Assembly (NCBI RefSeq): GCF_038630985.1
Contig: NZ_CP152049.1
Location: forward strand, 2,809,501 to 2,873,500
DNA from: Paenibacillus sp. FSL H8-0548
GTDB lineage: Bacteria; Bacillota; Bacilli; Paenibacillales; Paenibacillaceae
Direction of reading: 5' to 3'
DNA: 64,000 bases
The translations under genes and the position numbers were made by a program. Below, piece after piece: positions 17,592 through 26,438 of this stretch (the stretch's first letter is position 1; the number at the start of each line of letters is the position of its first letter). Under the pieces are notes generated by a model that saw only the letters and a list, made by a program, of their open reading frames with translations, did not search any database and had not been told where the DNA came from.

Positions 17592-18488
17592 ATGGGAATA
17601 AGAAACGCGGTAAACGATGGATCATCTAATGCTCCGAGACTGGAATTACAGCAATCCTGGTGGGCGATGAACTCGCTGGGAGAGAACGGAAAAGAATGGA
17701 CGATGGAACAAAAATTCGAGAAAATAGCTGAAGCGGGCTACGCCGCGATCAGCGCATCGATACCATCGTTGGAAGAAGCAAAGGAGTGGCATCGGCTGCT
17801 TGATCGCTACAAGCTAGGCTTTAATGCGATGGCTTTCCCATCAAAGGTAGAAGATATAAACGCCATTCTTGAGGAGGCGAAACGGTTCGGCCGCGTGCAG
17901 TATGTGAATTTGCAGGTGATGGACTCGTTCGTTATTGATCAGCAGGCTATCCATCTGCTGTCGGGCTTACTGGCGAAAGCGAAGGAAGCCGGCATGCCGA
18001 CCTTCATAGAAACGCATAGAGGTACAGTTACTCAGGATATCATTCGAACAGCTGCGTATGCCCGCGAGCTGCCGGAGCTTCGTTTCATGATTGATTTGTC
18101 CCATTACGTGGTTTCAGGCGAATTGAACGGTTCGCTCCTGCATGCGGAGGAATATTTCGGAAAGCTGCTTGAGCGTACTTCGGGCATTCACGCCCGCGTA
18201 TCGAATGGAGAACAAGTGCAGATCGACGTCGGCACGGAAGGTGACCATCCCATGCTGCACAATTTTGAGCGCTGGTGGCGAAAAGGGATGGCGAGTTGGC
18301 TCCAGCAGGCGCAGCCGGGAGATGTGCTGCCTTTCGTGACGGAGCTTGGCCCGCCTGGTTATTACGCCATTACGCAAAGGGTTGCTGGGGGAGTGGAACG
18401 GGAAATTTCCGACCGCTGGCAGCAGGCGCTGCTGTTCAAGCGAATTGCTTTGGCGCAGTGGCAACGCGTGCTGAGCGAGGCCGAATAA
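17592..18488 (+). CDS. Sugar phosphate isomerase/epimerase family TIM barrel (5)
   Basis: A 298-residue AP-endonuclease-2-type barrel in its own unit between two terminators. Ligand candidates are Glu in FIETHRG, Asp in MIDLSHY, His in GIHARVSN and Glu in VTELGPPGYY, so the metal site looks complete. I prefer the ATG at 17592, with AGAGG seven bases upstream, over the ATG at 17568, which has no near ribosome binding site. Its separate transcription from the four related genes just upstream suggests a different role or timing. Function beyond the family is not recognisable. Confidence 0.82.
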   Translation: MGIRNAVNDGSSNAPRLELQQSWWAMNSLGENGKEWTMEQKFEKIAEAGYAAISASIPSLEEAKEWHRLLDRYKLGFNAMAFPSKVEDINAILEEAKRFGRVQYVNLQVMDSFVIDQQAIHLLSGLLAKAKEAGMPTFIETHRGTVTQDIIRTAAYARELPELRFMIDLSHYVVSGELNGSLLHAEEYFGKLLERTSGIHARVSNGEQVQIDVGTEGDHPMLHNFERWWRKGMASWLQQAQPGDVLPFVTELGPPGYYAITQRVAGGVEREISDRWQQALLFKRIALAQWQRVLSEAE

Positions 18489-18501
18489 GAGTAAATACAA
18501 T

Positions 18502-18548
18502 AAAACCAGCTGGGCAGGATGGCTAGACCTGCTCAGCTGGTTTTTTTT
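18502..18548 (+). terminator. Strong terminator, probably bidirectional
   Basis: AAACCAGCTG and CAGCTGGTTT, with inner GCAGG/CCTGC pairing, form a long stem followed by eight T. The other strand also shows TTTTATTG after the stem, so it may also stop leftward transcripts of the oxygenase genes. Confidence 0.85.
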
Positions 18549-18624
18549 GTATAGGAAACTATGCATTCTCCGAACCTGTTGATAACGATGCTGCGGCAGC
18601 AGTCGGATAGCCGATAACGGAAGC

Positions 18625-18808
18625 TAACGGAAGCCAGAGACGCTAAAGTTGCATTTTGGGTTAGCGTCACATTTTAACGGAACAGGGAGACGCTATTCCG
18701 CAGAAATGAAGCGATATCGTGTATATTTGATACAAATAGAGGCGCGTGCTTCCGTTACAAGTTTGAAACGAAAAATAAAGGCGATTTAGCGTCTGTGGTT
18801 TCCGTTAG
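18625..18808. repeat. Three copies of a short intergenic repeat
   Basis: The gap 18549-18846 holds no gene. Three copies of a 22-23 bp element with ends TAACGGAA and AGACGCTA lie at 18625 and 18675 (plus) and 18786-18808 (minus). Loose partial copies such as GTTAGCGTCAC (18660) and CTTCCGTTA (18749) also occur. The function is unknown; the inverted copies could fold in RNA. Confidence 0.6.
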
Positions 18809-18846
18809 AACTGTGAGCTAACGCGTCTGCGATTTCTAATTTGATT

Positions 18847-20100
18847 TTAACCCTTTAACAGCACCTTTAGCTTGACATCTGGGCGTGCCAGCGCATCTGG
18901 ATCGAGAACTGCCTTGGACGCGATAAGCATTTCCGCAAGCCGAATATCCTTGGCAATACCGGGACCACCGATGCCGCTTGCCGCTGCGAGCGTGCGCTCA
19001 TCCGTAAGATGGAAAAATAAATCGCCGCTGCTTCCAAGGGTTCGATGCACGGTCGTTGTTCCTATACCTTGCAAGCCCGAAACTTGCAAGGTGAGATCGT
19101 ACTGATCCGACCAGAACCATGGCACTGCCGCATAGGCTTCTTTGGCACCCAGCATGCTTCCGGCAACATGCGTGCCTTGATCCTGGGCATTGCGCCACGC
19201 TTCAAGCCGAATACGCATGCCGCCATAAAGCGGGTGTGGGAAGGAGCAGCAATCTCCTGCAGCGAAAATATTCGGGTCGCTCGTTGCCAGCTTCTCATCA
19301 ACACTAATGCCATTCTCGATGGCGAGGCCGCTGGCCGCGGCGAGAGCTGTTTCGGGAATAGCGCCAATACCCGCAATCAGAGCGTCGCAGGCCAGCGTTT
19401 CCCCGTTAATCAAGGTAATAATGCTTTCCCCGCCGGAGCTTGATATACCGGCGATTCCGACCCCGAGCTTGAACTGGACGCCTGCCGAGCGGTGACGGGC
19501 ATCTACGATAGCTGCAATCGCTTCGGGAACGCCCCGCATCAAAATTCGCGGGCCGGCTTCGATGACCGTTACTTCGCATCCACATTCTCGCGCGCTTGCC
19601 GCGACCTCAAGACCGATAAAACCACCGCCGATGATGACGACTCGTTTCCCAGGCTCCAGCCTCCTGCGAAGCGAGAGTGCATCACCGAACGAACGCAGGT
19701 AGAGGACGCTTGACGTATCAAATCGGGATTGGGATCCTGATAATGGTATGGAAAGCCTTCTCGGCTGGGCGCCCGTAGCAAGCAAAAGCCGTTCGTAATT
19801 AATGTTTTGCCCATTTTCAAGCTGTACGCTATGGTTGTTTTTGTCAATTGAAACGGCTTTGCAGCCTTTCATGAGCTCAATACGGTGCTCCTCCAGCTGC
19901 TTGTTGTCGAGAATATAAGCAGGTGAAGGGTTGTGTTCTTCCAGTAATGTAGGCTTGGATAACGGCGGACGCTCGTAGGGAGCATGAGCTTCTTCGCCGA
20001 TCAGGGTAATTTTTCCGGTCCAGCCTAAGCTGCGAAGCTCGACCGCTGCACGGGCACCCGTTTCTCCAGCTCCTATGATAACCATTCCATAATTCGACAA
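18847..20100 (-). CDS. NAD(P)/FAD ferredoxin reductase (MocF-like)
   Basis: A 417-residue flavoprotein of the ferredoxin/rubredoxin reductase family. The FAD-binding motif is VIIGAGETGARAA, the substrate loop is YERPPLSK, the NAD(P) fold is VVIIGGGFIGLEVA and the second FAD contact is IFAAGDCCSF. A C-terminal reductase domain follows. It passes electrons from NAD(P)H to the Rieske ferredoxin encoded just upstream on the same strand, which feeds the desaturase-like hydroxylase. The gap to the ferredoxin gene is only 12 bases, so the three form an operon. Confidence 0.92.
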   Translation of the reverse strand: MSNYGMVIIGAGETGARAAVELRSLGWTGKITLIGEEAHAPYERPPLSKPTLLEEHNPSPAYILDNKQLEEHRIELMKGCKAVSIDKNNHSVQLENGQNINYERLLLATGAQPRRLSIPLSGSQSRFDTSSVLYLRSFGDALSLRRRLEPGKRVVIIGGGFIGLEVAASARECGCEVTVIEAGPRILMRGVPEAIAAIVDARHRSAGVQFKLGVGIAGISSSGGESIITLINGETLACDALIAGIGAIPETALAAASGLAIENGISVDEKLATSDPNIFAAGDCCSFPHPLYGGMRIRLEAWRNAQDQGTHVAGSMLGAKEAYAAVPWFWSDQYDLTLQVSGLQGIGTTTVHRTLGSSGDLFFHLTDERTLAAASGIGGPGIAKDIRLAEMLIASKAVLDPDALARPDVKLKVLLKG

Positions 20101-20112
20101 AATTCTTCCTCC

Positions 20113-20433
20113 TTAATTGATTCTGATCCAGATGAGTCCGGATTCTTGCTTGAGCGGATAGGTTTTGAGCGCTTGGCAGACGGGTGCTCGCTTAGCTTCG
20201 CCTGTCGTATAATCAAACCGCCCGTTATGCTTCGGACACTCAATATGATTGCCCATGACCAGTCCGTCGGCCAAATGAAATTTTTCATGCGTACAGTAGC
20301 CGTCCGTGGCAAAATACTCGTTTTTCGCAGAGCGGTAAATCGCAAAGGTTCGATCGCCATAATCAAACCGAATGACATCCTCTTCCTCAATATCTTCTTC
20401 CTCACATGCGGTGATCCAGCCTTCGTATGTCAT
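20113..20433 (-). CDS. MocE-type Rieske [2Fe-2S] ferredoxin
   Basis: A 106-residue soluble electron carrier. The cluster ligands are the C-x-H in GYCTHEKFHL and C-x2-H in CPKHNGRF. The start is the ATG at 20433, preceded by AGAGGAG; a longer frame from 20604 would overlap the desaturase gene and encode a non-homologous Arg-rich leader, so I reject it. It links the reductase and the hydroxylase encoded on either side. Confidence 0.92.
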   Translation of the reverse strand: MTYEGWITACEEEDIEEEDVIRFDYGDRTFAIYRSAKNEYFATDGYCTHEKFHLADGLVMGNHIECPKHNGRFDYTTGEAKRAPVCQALKTYPLKQESGLIWIRIN

Positions 20434-20461
20434 ATGCTGCTCCTCTTTTATATCTATTTGT

Positions 20462-21553
20462 TTAGATTTTATTGCTCTTCTCTTCTGTGCTTGGACCATA
20501 GACATAGGGACGGGCCGTTGCCGGCAGCGGCCTGAGAATCGTATACGATGGGTCCCGCCTCTGCCGAATGAGGGCCGAGAATACTTCCTTGAGTGCTGCG
20601 CCAAGGCTAGGCGAAGGCACCGGACAGTCGTGTTTCATTTCTTCATGCAGCTTCGGCAGAGCATGGTAGGGTACCATGGGGAACATGTGATGCTCGATAT
20701 GGTAGTTCATATTCCAGTACAGAAACCGAAGGATTCGGTTCATATAGGTCGTTCGCGTGTTGAGGCGGTGATCAAGCACATCCTCATAAAGCCCAAGATG
20801 CTGGGAGAGGCCGGTCATGAGAACAAGGAAGCTTCCATAGAAAGAAGGCAATACAATGAACATCGCCGGAAGGATGGTACCCTTGTAGATGCAGGCTGCG
20901 ATAACCGCTATGAATATGAGTATATAAATACGTGACTCTGTACAGGTTTTGCGTATTTCTGAAGCCGGAATATATTCTTTCTCTTCTCCGTCCAGCTTGC
21001 CGAAGCAATGAAGGAGCATACGCTTCAAATCCCTTGGACCGCCATACAGCTTGAAAAACTCCATGAGAATGACATGCCAGACTGGCGGACGCGGGGCTAC
21101 AATTTCAGGATCCCTGCCGACGATGATCGTATCGGTATGATGCCTGGAATGACTCCATCTCCATGGAGTAGCGGGTCTTAGAATCATAAAGGAAGCGATT
21201 TGGTAGACGGCCTCATTCATCCATGACGTCTTGAATGCGGTGCCATGACCGCATTCGTGCCAGCGCGAATCAGCGGGTGAAGCGTAAAGCACGCCGTAAA
21301 GCGCGAAAGCGGGGAGAGCCCACCAGGTTCCCCATGAAAAATAGGCTAGAAATCCAGCAGCGGCAAGCGCACAAAACCAGATGATCGTATCCCGGATCGC
21401 TGGCCCGTCTTTTCGTTTCATAAGCTCTTTTAGCTTTGAACGGGGAATTTGGCTGGTATACCATTCCGCTGCTACCAGACCTTTTTGCTGCGCCAAATCG
21501 TTCTCAGGTCCGGTTAGGCTGTAGTCCCGTTTGTGGTTTAATGTGGTCGACAC
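20462..21553 (-). CDS. Fatty acid desaturase-fold hydroxylase (MocD-like)
   Basis: A 363-residue integral-membrane di-iron enzyme. The three His clusters are HECGHG, HSRHHTD and YHIEHHMFPMVPYHALP, the desaturase/alkane-hydroxylase pattern. At least two hydrophobic pairs of membrane spans surround them. Rieske ferredoxin and ferredoxin reductase genes follow at once, the arrangement of the rhizobial mocDEF rhizopine oxygenase. The start is a GTG at 21553 with GAAGGAGGA upstream. A membrane lipid desaturase is the main alternative, but those rarely come with a dedicated Rieske chain. Confidence 0.85.
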   Translation of the reverse strand: MSTTLNHKRDYSLTGPENDLAQQKGLVAAEWYTSQIPRSKLKELMKRKDGPAIRDTIIWFCALAAAGFLAYFSWGTWWALPAFALYGVLYASPADSRWHECGHGTAFKTSWMNEAVYQIASFMILRPATPWRWSHSRHHTDTIIVGRDPEIVAPRPPVWHVILMEFFKLYGGPRDLKRMLLHCFGKLDGEEKEYIPASEIRKTCTESRIYILIFIAVIAACIYKGTILPAMFIVLPSFYGSFLVLMTGLSQHLGLYEDVLDHRLNTRTTYMNRILRFLYWNMNYHIEHHMFPMVPYHALPKLHEEMKHDCPVPSPSLGAALKEVFSALIRQRRDPSYTILRPLPATARPYVYGPSTEEKSNKI

Positions 21554-21585
21554 AAGCTCTTCCTCCTTCGTAAATGTTTATATGG

Positions 21586-21614
21586 ATCGTACACAATCTA
21601 GAAGCGTTAAACAA
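21586..21614 (-). promoter_or_regulatory. Possible promoter of the oxygenase operon
   Basis: Read on the minus strand, TTGTTT (21614-21609) and TACGAT (21591-21586) are 17 bases apart and lie just upstream of the GTG start at 21553. Both boxes are imperfect. The rest of the gap (21615-21987) is AT-rich with no gene that I can support. Confidence 0.35.
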
Positions 21615-21987
21615 TGCGCGTAATTGATCTCTTTTTATCTGTAGTTGATATTTCTAAAAATTTAAAATATAAGAAAATATAAGATGGAGAATGTTGTTGG
21701 AAACGCATGTGTCTGTATATTGTAGCTAGTTAAGCGTTTTACTTTAGTGTTTAAATGCCGAATTTCATGAAAAGAGGGAAGTTTGTGAGTGAAATGTTAG
21801 AGGCAGTGCTTATGACTTTGGTGATGATATATTTCGAATAGTTGTGTCTAATAAAGTCTAGCGCTAGCTTTTGAGTATGAGCATGCCACGCTTTTTATAT
21901 TACGAAGGAGAGGGATTTTAATAACAGGGTGGTGGGCTTCATGTATAAAGTGCTATTAGTTAATGATGAAGTATTGTGCGTAGCATC

Positions 21988-22036
21988 TAAAAACAGCAGC
22001 CCCGAGGATAGTTCTTTCTCGAAGGCTGCTGCTTGG
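21988..22036 (-). terminator. Terminator of the cupin-AraC gene
   Basis: On the minus strand, AGCAGCC plus TCGAG pairs with CTCG plus GGCTGCT and is followed by GTTTTTAG. It lies about 40 bases after the AraC stop. Confidence 0.6.
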
Positions 22037-22076
22037 TTTGTAAATCGTGATAAGTGATTAAGGGCGCAAGCTGTGC

Positions 22077-22904
22077 TCATATCCTTGGTTTAAGAGCTGA
22101 GATGCCGCTCCAGGATAGTCGTCGTATTTCGGAGGCTGTCCGCCCGGTTACCTGTTTTACCATTCTGGCAAAATGATGAGAGGTTTTGAAGCCACAGCGA
22201 TGTGCGATTTCTGTGATGTTCAGTCCGGTGCTGGTTAATAGCTCGACTGCTCTTCCGATGCGGTAATTCCAAAGATAGGCAATGGGCGTGGTCTGCTCAT
22301 ATTGCTTAAACAGCCTGACCAAGTGTTCTGGGGACAGTCCTGCACGGTCGGCCAGCTCAGCCAAAGTCAATTCGTCCATATAATGCTCGTGGATTTGGGA
22401 TAAAACCAAATAGATGGCAGGATGCTTCTCTTTTTGCAGGAGTACTCTTCTGGATTCGGTAGGGTAGAGATAAAGCGCAGCCAGTCCAAGACTGACGACT
22501 GCTGAATCCTCAGGCTGCGCATAGCGCTGAACGTTCAGCATGAGATCAAGCAGCCGGTTCATTTCTTCGGTGATCGGCAGGTACTCGGGCAATTGAGCGA
22601 GTCCAAGCTTTGTCTGCTCGGACAGGTCATTCAAATGAACTGCAATCCAGCGATGCCAGGTTTCTTCTGTTCGCGAGAAGGTGAAGGATTCCTCACACCC
22701 AGGCTTTAGCAGGACGACATGTCCAGGCCCGATGCGGAGCATTCTTCCGTCGATTTCAACGCACATCTCCCCTGTATAAAGCATGACAAGCTGAACATCC
22801 TGCTGAATACGGGGACCAAGGCGCCCCCCTGGCGGGTAGACGATGGACCCCGCTGTAGCGTTGTCGATATCTTGAATAGAGAGGTCTAACGGAAGGATGG
22901 ACAT
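22077..22904 (-). CDS. Cupin-AraC family transcriptional regulator
   Basis: A 275-residue regulator with an N-terminal cupin ligand domain (motif VVLLKPG near residue 65) and two C-terminal helix-turn-helix motifs (LTLAELADRAGLSPEHLVRL and ITEIAHRCGFKTSHHFARM). I use the ATG at 22904 since GAGGTG lies 6 bases upstream; the GTG at 22913 overlaps that site. It is transcribed in the same direction as the oxygenase operon and likely activates it or the catabolic genes across the gap in response to a sugar or cyclitol. Confidence 0.88.
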   Translation of the reverse strand: MSILPLDLSIQDIDNATAGSIVYPPGGRLGPRIQQDVQLVMLYTGEMCVEIDGRMLRIGPGHVVLLKPGCEESFTFSRTEETWHRWIAVHLNDLSEQTKLGLAQLPEYLPITEEMNRLLDLMLNVQRYAQPEDSAVVSLGLAALYLYPTESRRVLLQKEKHPAIYLVLSQIHEHYMDELTLAELADRAGLSPEHLVRLFKQYEQTTPIAYLWNYRIGRAVELLTSTGLNITEIAHRCGFKTSHHFARMVKQVTGRTASEIRRLSWSGISALKPRI

Positions 22905-23271
22905 GGTATTCACCTCAGGGAAGCAAAATAGTAATCTAGCCGCATTATATCAATGATAGGCACAAAATCGCAACCAGCGGCCATTGTCATCGCAACAGAG
23001 GCATTAACTGCTCGTCAACTAAATATTTTAACTGTTAATTAGCCTTAGGGCGAGCCATGTAATCCTTTTTGTGATAATGAATATGGAATTATCCTGTGAC
23101 GAGCGAGTATTGAAAGAGATGGATTTTTATATGAAATTTTCGATAAAAATATGATTCAGTATAAAATATTCCGTAGTTTGATATCTTTGAACATACTGAA
23201 AAACACTGTAATATCAAGGATTTCAGCGATTGGAGAGTATCGTTTAGATGGTTGGATTCCAATCACTTTCT

Positions 23272-23339
23272 GAAAATGATTGCATTTTTAATGGAGGTAA
23301 ATTAAAGTGATTTTAGTAGTGATAATGATTTTCATTATT
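23272..23339 (+). promoter_or_regulatory. Fur-box-flanked promoter of the siderophore operon
   Basis: GATAATGATTTTCATTATT at 23321-23339 matches the 19-bp Fur box at 16 positions. A weaker match lies at 23272-23290. Between them TTGCAT (23280) and TAAAGT (23303) form a promoter with a 17-base spacer, so iron-loaded Fur would block it from both sides. The preceding stretch 22905-23271 is AT-rich and shows no gene. Confidence 0.8.
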
Positions 23340-23364
23340 AATAATGCTTAGGAGGCTTTGTTGC

Positions 23365-24435
23365 TTGGTATCCACAATTTGGAAATGTTTATCATCACAG
23401 CATCGTCGAAAGCAACAGGAGCAGGAGGAGTTGATATACAGACCCTTTGTTGCGACGTTGGTTTTATTCGGCGGAATACTGGCTATTGTCGCGGGCATTG
23501 CTGTTTCAATCGGCACGGGTCCAGCAGGAATTTCCTTATGGATGATATGGGATTCTATCCTTCATTTCGATTCCATTTCTGAAGAGCATCAAATTATACA
23601 AAATCTTCGTTTGCCTAGAGCACTGGCCGGAGCTTTAATTGGTGCAAGCTTTGCTGTAGCGGGTGCCATGATGCAAGGTATGACAAGAAATGCATTAGCA
23701 GATACCGGCCTGCTTGGGATTAACGCTGGTTCTGGCCTTGTTGTGGCAATTGTGATTGCATTTTTTCCGAAATTACCCTTTGAGTATCTGATTTATTTTT
23801 CATTTTTGGGTGCAGGATTAGGGGTATTGCTCATTTATGCCATAGCTTTTTTTGCAAGAGGAGCTTTGACACCATTACGTTTAGTACTAGCTGGGGCTGT
23901 GGTGGGTGCTTTAATAAAGGGTGCTACTCAAATTATTTCTTTGCTGTCCGGCACGACTTATGAACTGGCTTTCTGGTCAGCTGGGGGCATTTCAGCAGTA
24001 GAATGGTTTCAGGTTAAAATCATAAGTCCATGGATACTAGTCGGACTCTTTATTGCGATACTGCTGTCACCAAAGCTAACGATTTTAAGCCTAGGTGAAG
24101 AAGTGGCAACAGGACTTGGGCAGCGAACAAGACTTATTAAAGCCGTATCTGGCATTGCAGTACTTCTTTTAGTCGGGGCAGCAGTAGCGGCAGTTGGCGG
24201 TGTTGGATTTGTAGGTTTAATCATCCCGCATATTGTTCGATTCCTAGTAGGTGTGGACTATCGCTTGATCATTCCATGCTCAGCTATGCTTGGAGCAGTC
24301 CTTGTCGTATTTGCAGATATCGGTGCTAAATTAATTAATATGCCGTATGAAACTCCTCTTGGTTCTATTATGGCTGTAATTGGCGTTCCCTTCTTCTTAT
24401 ATCTTGCTCGGAAGGAGAATAGACAATTGTTATGA
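23365..24435 (+). CDS. Iron-siderophore ABC transporter permease (FecCD family, first)
   Basis: A 356-residue membrane permease of the BtuC/FhuB/FecCD type with about ten spans. Diagnostic stretches are LRLPRALAGALIGASFAVAG, NALADTGLLGINAG and GFVGLIIPHIVRFLVG, the last being the ATPase-coupling loop. The TTG at 23365 lies 9 bases after AGGAGG at 23350 and is the likely start; the ATG at 23344 comes before that site. It lies just after the Fur box and imports ferric siderophore together with the next gene. Confidence 0.92.
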   Translation: MVSTIWKCLSSQHRRKQQEQEELIYRPFVATLVLFGGILAIVAGIAVSIGTGPAGISLWMIWDSILHFDSISEEHQIIQNLRLPRALAGALIGASFAVAGAMMQGMTRNALADTGLLGINAGSGLVVAIVIAFFPKLPFEYLIYFSFLGAGLGVLLIYAIAFFARGALTPLRLVLAGAVVGALIKGATQIISLLSGTTYELAFWSAGGISAVEWFQVKIISPWILVGLFIAILLSPKLTILSLGEEVATGLGQRTRLIKAVSGIAVLLLVGAAVAAVGGVGFVGLIIPHIVRFLVGVDYRLIIPCSAMLGAVLVVFADIGAKLINMPYETPLGSIMAVIGVPFFLYLARKENRQLL

Positions 24436-25463
24436 ACGTTCAAAGCTTCAATGAAATCCATCGACTGCGTAAAAAGAATAGCATTAAAGTGATTAGTATT
24501 CTTACCTTTCTCTTATTAGGTATTTTTCTAATTAGCCTAAATTCAGGTGCAATGCGATTAAATCCAGTAGGAGTATGGTCAACGATAATGGGGGAGGGCA
24601 CCTTTAAGCAAGAAACAGTTTTATTTAGACTGCGATTGCCACGAATGGTCATCGCTGTATTAATTGGTGCCGGCCTTGCTATTTCAGGAGCTGTATTGCA
24701 GGGTATTTCTAAAAATGGACTCGCTGATCCAGGTATTTTAGGTATCAACTCAGGCGCTAGCCTAGTTGTTTTAATTATGGTAATTGCTGCTCCCAGTACG
24801 CTGTTTGCCAATCCTTTTGTCCTTCCGATAGGAGCGTTATGCGGTTCATGCTTTTCGGCATTTCTAATTTATGTGATGTCATATAAAAAGGGACATGGAT
24901 TGATGCCGACAAGAATGCTTTTGGTGGGCATTGCCGTAGCAGCTGCCTTATCGGCCGTATCTGTAATTTTAACCTTAAGGCTAAATCCAACTGAATTTGA
25001 TATGGTTTTTGAATTTAGCTTGGGAAGTCTATACGGTGGAAATTGGGATTATGTCTTGGCCCTATTACCTTGGATCTGTATCATTATTCCGTTCGTATAC
25101 TATAAATCTCATATCCTAAATATTTTAAGCCTAAATGATTCAACCGGAATCGCATTAGGATATTCGCTCGAAAAAGAAAAAATTTATTTATTATTAGCTG
25201 CATTAGGCTTGGCTGCTTCTTCCGTAGCTATAGGTGGAGGTATTGGGTTTGTTGGATTAATGGCGCCGCATATTGCTCGTAAGCTGGTTGGTCCGAAGCA
25301 TCAATACATGCTTCCAGTTGCTGCTTTGCTTGGTTCGTTGTTGGTACTAGCTGGAGATACTATTGCAAGAAGTATTCTTTCGAACACAGAATTGCCGGCA
25401 GGGGTAGTCGTCTCCATGTTGGGCGCACCTTACTTTTTATATTTATTAATTAAATCAAAATAG
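24432..25463 (+). CDS. Iron-siderophore ABC transporter permease (FecCD family, second)
   Basis: A 343-residue partner permease. It shares LRLPRMVIAVLIGAGLAISG, NGLADPGILGINSG and GFVGLMAPHIARKLVG with its neighbour. The start overlaps the previous stop by four bases (ATGA), as expected for 1:1 subunits of a heterodimeric channel. Confidence 0.93.
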   Translation: MNVQSFNEIHRLRKKNSIKVISILTFLLLGIFLISLNSGAMRLNPVGVWSTIMGEGTFKQETVLFRLRLPRMVIAVLIGAGLAISGAVLQGISKNGLADPGILGINSGASLVVLIMVIAAPSTLFANPFVLPIGALCGSCFSAFLIYVMSYKKGHGLMPTRMLLVGIAVAAALSAVSVILTLRLNPTEFDMVFEFSLGSLYGGNWDYVLALLPWICIIIPFVYYKSHILNILSLNDSTGIALGYSLEKEKIYLLLAALGLAASSVAIGGGIGFVGLMAPHIARKLVGPKHQYMLPVAALLGSLLVLAGDTIARSILSNTELPAGVVVSMLGAPYFLYLLIKSK

Positions 25464-25477
25464 AGGAGTTATGAAAG

Positions 25478-26422
25478 ATGAAAAAGTATATTATTTCTCT
25501 CGTTCTATTAGTATTAGTTGCTAGCTTGGCGGGATGTGGTGCTAATGAGCAAACAACTGTGGTGCCTTCAACGGAAGAAAAAGAAATATCCGCAGTTTAT
25601 CCTCGTACTGTTCAGCATGAAAATGGTGAAATTACGCTAGAGACATATCCTAAAACCCTTGTCTCTATTAATGAGCAAATTCTTGATATTCTCGTGATGC
25701 TGGGTCATCCACCAATAGGCAGTGAAGGGCTAGATGAGATTACCCATTCAGAAATTTTAGCTCCTTATTTAGAGGGTTTAGATATTATCAATATGGGAAA
25801 TAAAATGAATCTTGAATCGTTGCTTGATATGGATGCTGATTTATTAATATTTACTTCGGATAAAGTTCGTGAATTAGACAGTCTAAAGGATCTTGCACCT
25901 TATGCAGTTGTGAAGGGTGGTTCTGATTATCGTACACGGATTCGTCAAATTGCGGAGCTGCTGGGTGAGGAAGCAAAGGCGGAAGAAATTATAGCAGATT
26001 ATGACCTGAGGATTGAAGAAACAAAGCGGGCGCTTACTCCAGAGTTCGATGAAACGGTTCTAGTGCTTCGTGCAAATGGTAAGGATTTCACAGCACTTAG
26101 TATTGAAGATTTTAGTTTACTATATGATGAATTAGGTTTTAAGCCTGTTGAAGGATTAGAGAATGGTGGACAACTGACCATTGAAGGTATAAGTGCTGCT
26201 AATCCCGATCATATCATTATTGCCGAATCCGTACGTGAATCTGACCCGAATGATCCAAACGGTTTAATTAATATATGGACAAACAACTCGGTTTGGAATT
26301 CATTAAATGTTGTAAAAAACGATCATGTCCACATGGTGGATAAATTGTTTATCGAAAATGTATTTTCTTCACAATTTGAAATATTGGAGTTAACAAAAAA
26401 AATTGCAAGTCAATCTGAATAA
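25478..26422 (+). CDS. Iron-siderophore substrate-binding lipoprotein
   Basis: A 314-residue class III binding protein (FecB/FhuD/YfiY-like). The signal peptide ends in the lipobox LAGC, so it is membrane-anchored. The mature part has the helix-linked two-lobe pattern: TYPKTLVSINEQILDILVML, then NLESLLDMDADLLIF and GISAANPDHIIIAES. It captures the ferric siderophore and delivers it to the two permeases encoded upstream. AGAGGAG precedes its start by 9 bases. Which siderophore is bound cannot be read from sequence. Confidence 0.92.
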   Translation: MKKYIISLVLLVLVASLAGCGANEQTTVVPSTEEKEISAVYPRTVQHENGEITLETYPKTLVSINEQILDILVMLGHPPIGSEGLDEITHSEILAPYLEGLDIINMGNKMNLESLLDMDADLLIFTSDKVRELDSLKDLAPYAVVKGGSDYRTRIRQIAELLGEEAKAEEIIADYDLRIEETKRALTPEFDETVLVLRANGKDFTALSIEDFSLLYDELGFKPVEGLENGGQLTIEGISAANPDHIIIAESVRESDPNDPNGLINIWTNNSVWNSLNVVKNDHVHMVDKLFIENVFSSQFEILELTKKIASQSE

Positions 26423-26438
26423 GGGGTGTGAATAATAA

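Noticed and set aside
20434..20604. N-terminal extension of the Rieske ferredoxin
   Set aside because: It overlaps the 3' end of the desaturase gene and encodes an Arg-rich sequence; the ATG at 20433 has a proper ribosome binding site and matches the normal family length.
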